Source: Ancistrus triradiatus
Taxonomy: Eukaryota > Chordata > Actinopteri > Siluriformes > Loricariidae
Length of the DNA stretch: 64,000 nucleotides
Reading direction: 5' to 3'
Assembly (NCBI GenBank): GCA_025084515.1
Contig: JAJAGP010003211.1
Location: 16,796 to 80,795, forward strand
In this document: piece after piece, positions 57,771-64,000 of the stretch
How positions within the stretch are numbered: the first letter of the stretch is position 1
Layout: every line of letters begins with the position of its first letter
Translations under genes and position numbers: made by a program
Notes under the pieces: model-generated
What the model was told of the DNA's origin: nothing
The model's database searches: none
What the model saw: the letters and a program-made list of their open reading frames with translations, nothing else

Positions 57771-57925
57771 AAGCTCTGCCAAGCTACCGCTGCCACTGCC
57801 ACTGCCACTGCCACTATGGCCATAGAGCAAGGCCCATAACCCACGATTGCTTGGAATGTACCTTGGAGTATTGTGTAAGTTGTAAGTTGCTCTGGATGAG
57901 AGCATCTTATGAGTGCTGAACTTCA
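57771..57925 (+). repeat. SINE fragment with an internal CTGCCA expansion
   Basis: CTCTGCCAAGCTACCGCTGC begins the SINE body. The next part is a (TGCCAC)n run at 57789-57815. gcaaggcccataacccacga, gttgctctggatgagagcat and the tail then follow. The hexamer run grew from the GCCACTG of the SINE body. Confidence 0.72.
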
Positions 57926-57929
57926 AAAT

Positions 57930-60816
57930 TATGAAAAGGTACATTAACAATTCCTGTTTGCAAATTCCACTGTCCAAAATGTCATGAAGAAATGGGAGTT
58001 ATGGGAAAGTCAAAAGTTTAAATGATTTTAATTGATAACATTGCATAGTCCATATTGATTTATCTGTGAAACATATTTGTAAGTTGATTCTTAGTGACCA
58101 TTTATGGCAGCATCACTCAAACTCTTGGCCTGAAGTTCACAGCCCTGGGTGAGTATTACTCTATTAAATGCTCTTTATCCTTTCTTAGATAAAATAAATA
58201 ATATGCAGACACGAAGGGTAAAATAAACCAAAAACATCTTTACACACAAGACGATACAGCTTCCCAGCTGCTATTTGCAATTTCTCTGCTCTATGAATCA
58301 CATACAAGAGAGACAGAAAAGCTGCAGTCAGGGAATTAATAAGGACCGTTTCAAATTCCTCACAGGTGGCACCACTAATTACTCCAAGACTTCCACCACC
58401 CAATCAGTCAAATTACAGCCTGCACCCCCTTGCCACACCATTAGTTTCAGCCTCTTCAGAGTGAATCCCTTCAAGTTATCACTGTGATGGGAGTATACCC
58501 GAGCACTTTAGAAGGGCCTCTAAGGTACATTTTGCTGTGTTTTTGTTTGTTGAAACAAACCATGTTCGTCTTTGTCTACCAGGTGTGGGCAATGTTCTTA
58601 AAAACATGTAAATCCAACCAATTATACATTATATATTATATATCACATTTTAAGAACCTGAGAATGATTCTGTTATTGTATGCTATGTTTGACCATTATG
58701 GAGTGGATACAGATACTGTTCTTCATTAGCTGGGTAATTTGTAACCCGTTTTGAACCATAACACTTTTTTCCACATAGTTGTCCTTCTATATGAACAACA
58801 TGGGCATGTGACATTAAATAATATTGTGTATATATTGTATAATCGATGCATTGCATATGCTTGACACGGATAATGAAGATCCTGTTGCTCTCTATAGGCA
58901 GCTATCCTGATGTTCTTAAGATCCTCCTTGCTGTTGATCAGAGAATGGTGTCATTGTTGTGTTTTCATAGGTAAACATGAGATTTGCAGACCTTGCTTTA
59001 GTGCTGTGCCAGTTCTCTTTAAACAGCTCGATAGAGCCTTTTTCTTACTCAAGCACAAATCATTAAATCACCACTTGGGAAGGCAGACAATTGTGGCCAT
59101 AATTATAATCCTTAGTGCCAACAAAATATTATTGTGTTAGTTAATTAGAGCTGCAATCAAATTTGCTTGCAACCTGTTGCAGAAAAGGTTATGTGTTTGT
59201 TGTGTGTTTGCTGATTGTGGCAACAATACCGAATTTTGTTCTGTTGTGTGGGATTGTGGCAGGGAGAAGAAAGGGCGATTAAAGTCCTTGCTTGTTTTTG
59301 TTTTTCAGCTTATCAAGCTTTAATTTGGGACAGGAGTCTAATTAACTTTTGAAATCTTGTCATGTTTGCAATTATCCCATTTGCTGGTCATCTTGGCAAA
59401 GAGCAAGAATGTGTGGCACTAATGTTATTGGGTGTGTGTTTAGAGTCATATAAAGGTAATACTAAAAGTCGATGCAATCATATCATCTAGCCTTCTGTCT
59501 TCTTGTTCATGCTGAGTGTATGCAAGTGAATGAGTGCAGTGAGATGATGTGTATAAAACAGAAGGTGATATGGCTGGGTGAGGATATTGATTTAGTTGGT
59601 AATTATCTTCGGTGTCCTGTCTTACTCTTTTTACTCCCTGGTGATTTTTACACAAGGGTTGTAGTGAGCCTGCCACTACTCATTTACCTGCCCGACTGAA
59701 CACTCACACATGGGATCTGTCAACTTAAATCACCTTTGACAGGATATTCTTTAAGAACTTTATCAAATTGCATATCACGGCAATTGTAACAGTGTCACAG
59801 GAGTAATATGTCCACTAATCAACCAAAATATAAAAAATTTGCACCTAATAAAATAATGCTGATTATCTCATTACAGCAGCTCGTGTTAAGCTCTGGGACA
59901 CATTAGATGGTAAGTAATCAGATAATTCGTGTAGTCGACTTGTATGTGAGAGAAATGTCCAGGTGTAAAGACCTGCATGAATTTAACAAGAGAGAACTGA
60001 CAGTAGTCTGGAGAGGTCCGAACCACAAATTGGTGACCAATGGTGCCCATTGATGAATGATAGCAGTGTCCAAATTGACAGAAGAGCTACTGTGGTACAA
60101 GTCACAGAAATGTGTAACGGTGGTTATGTGAACAGTGTGTTACAACACACTCTAGAGCACCCCCTGCTGAATATGGGGCTGCCTAGTCACAGATTGACTT
60201 ATTACATTATTGACTTAAACTTATTAATTGAAAAGTAAATATGTAATTAAAAAAATTAAGAAATACTAAATAAGAAGCTTCAAACTCTAACTATATACTA
60301 TAAACATCTGAAAATGTATTCCAACAAAATCGCATTCTCTTTCTGAAACAAGTCATAATACAGTTTCACCACTACAACATTTCCAGTTGCACTCTAATTT
60401 CTGCAGAATCAGATTAGGCATATTCGCATGAAACAAAACAGAAAAATTATCAAAGGAGTCAGATTGTTATTGCAGGAAGGGTGTTATATATGTCTGATGA
60501 GTTTGTAACCCTTCATAAAAGACCCTTCAGGGGTTTCAGTTGCCCCTTCTGATGATCATTTCAAGGGTCTGGTGACATCTAATGAATGGACAAGATATCT
60601 GTGCAATCAGATATCTGATTTTCACTACAGGGGAGTAACCTCTTCTCGACATCCCGAAGAAGGTGCAACGTATTTGTCATTTCATAAATAAATGCCACTG
60701 TCTTTGTGCATGCTAATTTGGCTTAGATAACATCAAACGGTGACTTGGCAACAAAACTGGCAATAATTCAGCAGTAATGCAGCCAAGTCTACCTACAAAG
60801 TAATAGACCATTTTTC
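57930..60816. other. Unassigned sequence, possible conserved non-coding stretch
   Basis: No exon or repeat was recognised. Within 59040-59400 the sequence has clustered homeodomain-type sites (TTAATTAG near 59141, TCTAATTAACTTTT near 59337) in low-repeat DNA, which makes it a candidate for conservation testing. No proof is visible here. Confidence 0.35.
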
Positions 60817-61344
60817 TGTAGGATGAGGAGACACACGCAGGAGTGGATTTGAACTCAGGCGGTGTTTATTAACAACGGAATGGACAACAGAACTAGCAAA
60901 CGGAATTAATAACGCGAAAACACGGACGGCAAGGAATACTAGACGAAGTGAAATGTGAGAGATCAGGAAGGTGAGCAATATATGAAGGATAGACGAAAGA
61001 TACAGGACGCGGTAGGATCGGAGAAGGACAGGACTTGGATTGAAAGACGAAGTAGGTAGAGGGATTGACCGGGATGGAGACGAGGCGCGATAGATCGAGA
61101 AGCGGTAGGATACGAAGGCGATAGAATAGAAGGCATGGAAAGTGATCGAGAGAGAGCTAGAGGGACATGGTAGAAGCCACGGTAGGAGAAAAGATCGAGA
61201 ACGATTGAACACGGACATGTAGAGACGTGATTGGAAAGGGCTTGTGATGCGGTAGGGACCATGACACAGAGTGATGTGAGTGTGCAGAAAGACGGTTTAA
61301 ATAGTGAGGAGGAAAGTGCTGGAAGGTGCGTGAGTGGTGTGACA
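60817..61344 (-). repeat. 3' LTR of LTR element 2 (deleted form)
   Basis: It matches 63021-63662 but lacks about 100 bp between GCTGGAAG and GTGCGTGAGT, with GGAAG microhomology at the deletion. It also lacks the last bases at the outer end. On the coding strand it carries CTATTTAAACC as a TATA-like motif. Confidence 0.88.
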
Positions 61345-61358
61345 GAACTCCCTCCCAC
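61345..61358 (-). promoter_or_regulatory. Polypurine tract of LTR element 2
   Basis: GTGGGAGGGAGTTC on the coding strand lies immediately upstream of the 3' LTR start TGTCAC. Its position and composition fit the plus-strand primer of LTR elements. No such tract precedes the 3' LTR of element 1. Confidence 0.65.
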
Positions 61359-61499
61359 GAAGTCCGAGACAAAGCTAGGACTCCAATGGTGGCCCCCACA
61401 GGGGTTCTGGATGGTCCGGCGGTTTCCTTTCAGGTCAAGCGCTGGGAGGATTCCGGACGGACAGGGGTAGAAGGTAGGCGACCGCGAGGAGAGAAAGGG

Positions 61500-62720
61500 T
61501 CAGGTTCGGAGACGGGTGACTTCCGGACAGGAACAGGTGCCGGGACGGTTGACTTCGGGACAGGCGCAGAGACGAATAGCTCCGGGACCGGTGTGGAAGA
61601 TCTTGGAAGAGGCCCTGGTGAGGATGTCTTTGGTCCAGCCTCGGGGAATGATGACCTCGGTGCGGGGACCGGAAAGGATGACCTCGGCACAGGCACTGGG
61701 AGTGGCGACCTCAGAGCATGGACAAGGACTGACAACCTCGAAGCAGGCACGAGGACTGACGACCTTGGAGCAGGCATGGGGACTGACGACCTCTGGAAGG
61801 CCTCGGGGACTGACGACCTTGGCGCAGGTACTGGGGCTGACGACCTTGGCGCAGGCACGGGGGCTGACAACCTTGGCGCAGGCACTGGGGCTGACGACCT
61901 CGGAGCAGGAATGGGGACTGATGACCTCTGGAAGGCCTCGGGACTGCTGACCTCGGTGCAGGTACTGGGGCTGACGACCTCAGCGCAGGCATGGAGCTCT
62001 GGAAGGTCTCGGACTTGGATGGTCCTGGGAAGGTCTCGGACTCGGCTGATCCGGGGACGATCTCGGACTTAGACGGATTCTGGATAGGCTCGGATGAACA
62101 CAGAACAAACCCGGACATAGACGAAGTTAGGACAGACTTGGACAGTCTCGGAACAGACTCAGATTTAGACAGATCTTGGATAGACTCGGACGACTACAGG
62201 ATAGACTCGGATATAGACAAAGTTTGGACAGACTCGGACAGATTCGGAACAGACTCGAACTTAGACGTCCTTTGGGAGGTCTCGAGAATGGAGGACCTTT
62301 GAAAGGTCTCTGAAATAGGTGAACTTGAAATGAGCACGGATTTAGATGAGCTTTGGGAGGTCTCAGACAAACTTATGGCAAACTCAGACTGACTTGGAAA
62401 GGACTCAGAGTTAGACAGACTTCGAATAGACTTGGACTGATTAAGGTCAGACTCGGACTTAGATGAACTCTGAATAGACTCGGACTGACTTGGAACAGAC
62501 TCGAACTTAGGCGACCTTTGGGAGTTCTCGAGGATAAAGGACCTTTCGAAGGTCTCTAACATAGGCAAACTTAAAACGGGCTTGGATTTAGACGACCTTT
62601 GAAAGGTCTTTGGCAGATATGACCTTTGGAAGGTCTCTGATATAGGTGACCTTTGGAAGGTCTCAGAAATAGGTGGACCTGGGACGATGTCTACCGTAGA
62701 TGACCCTTGAATGGTCTCGG
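61500..62720 (-). repeat. 27-bp minisatellite and degenerate extension in LTR element 2
   Basis: At 61640-62000 the clear unit is GACGACCTTGGCGCAGGTAC plus TGGGGCT (27 bp). At 62000-62720 the units are looser (gactcggacttagacgaact, gacctttggaaggtctctga). On the coding strand it gives nine-residue Pro/Val/Ser/Arg repeats, then QRSS and SES repeats. The unit length and GAYGACCT(C/T) core are the same as in element 1. Confidence 0.88.
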
Positions 62721-62976
62721 ATATGGCCGACCTTGGAACGGACGACTTTGACCCAGGTCCCAAAGGTGATGGTACAGGTACCGGGCAAACGTGCTCAACG
62801 TGCGCGATTGCCGGCAACCGGTTTAGCTGGGACACGCGCTGCGAGATCGTGTCTAGGGAGGGAACCAGCGAGCGCTGGTCTGCCATGAGTTGGGAAACAA
62901 CTCGCGTTACCTCGGTGAGCCGAGCCCGAAACTCAGCAAGTAGATCGCTGCTCATTGCGATTGGTACCGAGTTCAA
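62194..62976 (-). pseudogene. Gag-leader ORF with nine-residue repeats (LTR element 2)
   Basis: The 260-codon minus-strand frame starts at 62976; the Met at 62952 (MSSDLLAEFRARLTEVTRVV) is an alternative start. Residues ~9-50 (LLAEFRARL, VVSQLMADQRSL, ISQRVSQL) have a heptad pattern that suggests a coiled coil, common at the start of fish Gypsy gag. The rest is Ser-rich with repeats such as ISETFQRSP and SKSESV. It stops at 62196-62194. The same frame reopens from 62118 to 61711 (APRSSAPVPAPRS), so the original ORF was probably longer. The capsid-like core seen in element 1 is absent. It might bind RNA or assemble with a relative's Gag; this is inference. Confidence 0.6.
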
Positions 62977-63020
62977 TCAAAAACGAAACTCCCGCTGCCT
63001 CCAAGCATGGCTGAGTCTTC

Positions 63021-63662
63021 TGTAACGCCGGCTGTAGGATGAGGAGACACACGCATTAGTGGATTTGAACTCAGGCGGTGTTTATTAACAACAGAACGGA
63101 CAACAAAACTAGCAAACGGAATTAATAACGCGAAAACACGGACGGCAAGGAATGCTAGACGAAGTGAAACATGAGAGATCAGGTAGGTGAGCAATGAACG
63201 AAGGATAGACGAAAGATACAGGACGCGGTAGGATCGGAGAAGGACAGGACTTGGATTGAAAGACGGAGTAGGTGGAAGGCTTGATCGGGACGGAGACGAG
63301 TCGCGATAGATCGAGAAGCGATAGGATACAAAGGCAATAGAATAGAAGGCATGGAAAGCGATCGAGAGAGAGCTAGAGAGACATGGTAGAAGCCATGGTA
63401 GGAGAAAAGATCGAGAACAATTGAGCACGGACACGTAGAGACGTGATTGGAAAGAGCTTGTGACGCGGTAGGGACCACTAGACAGAGCGATGTGAGTGTG
63501 CAGAAAGACGATTTAAATAGTGAGGAGGAAAGTGCTGGAAGATGAGAGGCAGGTGCATGTGATCACAGGTGAGGAGGAGAGAGAAAGGGAGAGAAGGTGA
63601 TCAAACACGGTGGAAGGTGATGGAAGGTGGGTGTGGTGTGCAGGTGCGTGAGTAGTGTGACA
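63021..63662 (-). repeat. 5' LTR of LTR element 2
   Basis: Full length, 642 bp, TG...CA ended. The 141- and 153-codon frames lying across the two LTRs are duplicated LTR sequence rather than genes. Confidence 0.88.
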
Positions 63663-63856
63663 ATGCCATTGCACTGAAATACACCTTAAGCTTTGTAATA
63701 ACTTGATCCATGGCACATTTGAATATTAAACACCATTCTTAACCTGTGCTAAAAACAATAAGTTTTCATCTCAGTCTTGTGCCTGTATAGAACATTTGGT
63801 TATACGAGTTGTTCACTGTATAATCCAAAATGTAAGTATTGACAGCAACTGCCTTA
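63663..63856. other. Unassigned sequence
   Basis: Short spacer with no feature. Confidence 0.4.
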
Positions 63857-63858
63857 TA

Positions 63859-64000
63859 CTGGTCCTTCTCAAAAAATTAGCATATTATGATAAAGTTAAT
63901 TCTTTTCCGTAATGTAATGATAAAAATTAAACTTTCATATATTTTAGATTCATTGCACACCAACTGAAATATTTCAAGTCTTTTATTGTTTTAATACTGA
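63859..64000. mobile_element. Left end of a Tc1-like element cut by the window edge
   Basis: After TA (63857-63858), CTGGTCCTTCTCAAAAAATT then AGCATATTATGATAAAGTTA, with gattcattgcacaccaactg and aagtcttttattgttttaat further on, follows the terminal repeat of a common fish Tc1-like family. The gene would lie beyond 64000. Confidence 0.7.

Larger units (their letters stand above)
60817..63662 (-). mobile_element. Non-autonomous LTR retrotransposon 2 with a gag minisatellite
   Basis: Direct LTRs lie at 60817-61344 and 63021-63662. On the coding strand (minus) they start TGTCACAC and the longer one ends CGGCGTTACA. A purine-rich GTGGGAGGGAG (61358-61348) stands three bases before the 3' LTR, the usual primer site for plus-strand DNA. 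The ~1.7-kb inside codes for a gag-like leader and 27-bp repeats and lacks protease, reverse transcriptase and integrase. By eye the LTRs differ by roughly one base in 15-20 plus one ~100-bp deletion, so the insertion is not recent. No matching target duplication is seen because the outer end of the 3' LTR is lost. Confidence 0.85.

Noticed and set aside
60793..61218. Long Ser/Arg-rich minus-strand frame, with a near twin at 62973-63434
   Set aside because: Both lie in the LTRs of element 2. The duplication is the LTR pair, and no protein family motif is present.
1..64000. CRISPR array, bacterial operon, toxin or virus genes
   Set aside because: No regularly spaced direct repeats with unique spacers, no prokaryotic gene organisation, and no viral structural genes were seen. 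The tandem arrays present are micro- and minisatellites.

Overview
This window looks like intergenic or intronic DNA of a teleost fish nuclear genome. It is AT-rich and dense in microsatellites. It is packed with Tc1/mariner DNA transposons, tRNA-derived SINEs, Ty3/Gypsy-type LTR elements, a Penelope-like element, and hAT and Harbinger remnants. The abundance of Tc1 families and the SINE type fit an otophysan fish such as a catfish relative, but that placement rests on recalled repeat types and is inference. I found no host protein-coding exon, tRNA, rRNA or CRISPR array that I could defend. Essentially every recognisable coding stretch is a decayed transposable-element gene.

Layout. 0.2-4.5 kb: a Tc1-type element carrying two later insertions, another Tc1 in its left terminal repeat and a Penelope-like element in the end of its transposase. 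5.7-7.0 kb: copy A of a second Tc1 family that recurs as copies B (17.9 kb), C (20.4 kb), D (33.0 kb), E (38.1 kb), F (43.2 kb) and G (51.6 kb). 10.7-12.9 kb: fragments of a tRNA-like repeat and a GC-rich LTR-like block. 13.9-15.8 kb: an internally deleted Tc1, then a Gypsy integrase fragment and a probable LTR. 21.6-22.7 kb: a very degraded Tc1-like element interrupted by a SINE. 24.6-26.9 kb: a non-autonomous LTR retrotransposon whose gag reading frame is filled by a 27-bp minisatellite. 29.9-30.6 kb: a fold-back element. 38.1-39.7 kb: Tc1 copy E interrupted by a Harbinger remnant. 40.1-41.1 kb: a nearly intact Tc1 transposase with one nonsense codon and one catalytic Asp-to-Asn change. 48.5 kb: a hAT-type MITE. 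53.6-54.3 kb: a SINE nested in another repeat. 56.0-57.5 kb: a fairly well preserved Tc1 transposase. 60.8-63.7 kb: a second LTR retrotransposon, related internally to the one at 24.6 kb and carrying the same 27-bp coding minisatellite. 63.86 kb to the end: the left end of one more Tc1-like element.

There is no operon-like cooperation among genes. The biology of the window is transposon invasion, nesting and decay. The most unusual features are the pair of LTR elements sharing a coding minisatellite, the Penelope-like insertion with a 71-bp palindrome and a perfect 13-bp target duplication, and the Tc1 transposase at 40 kb that is two visible lesions from its expected catalytic state. Family assignments come from protein motifs and terminal-repeat patterns read by eye, without database searches. 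Boundaries given as exact rest on visible terminal repeats and target duplications; others are approximate.
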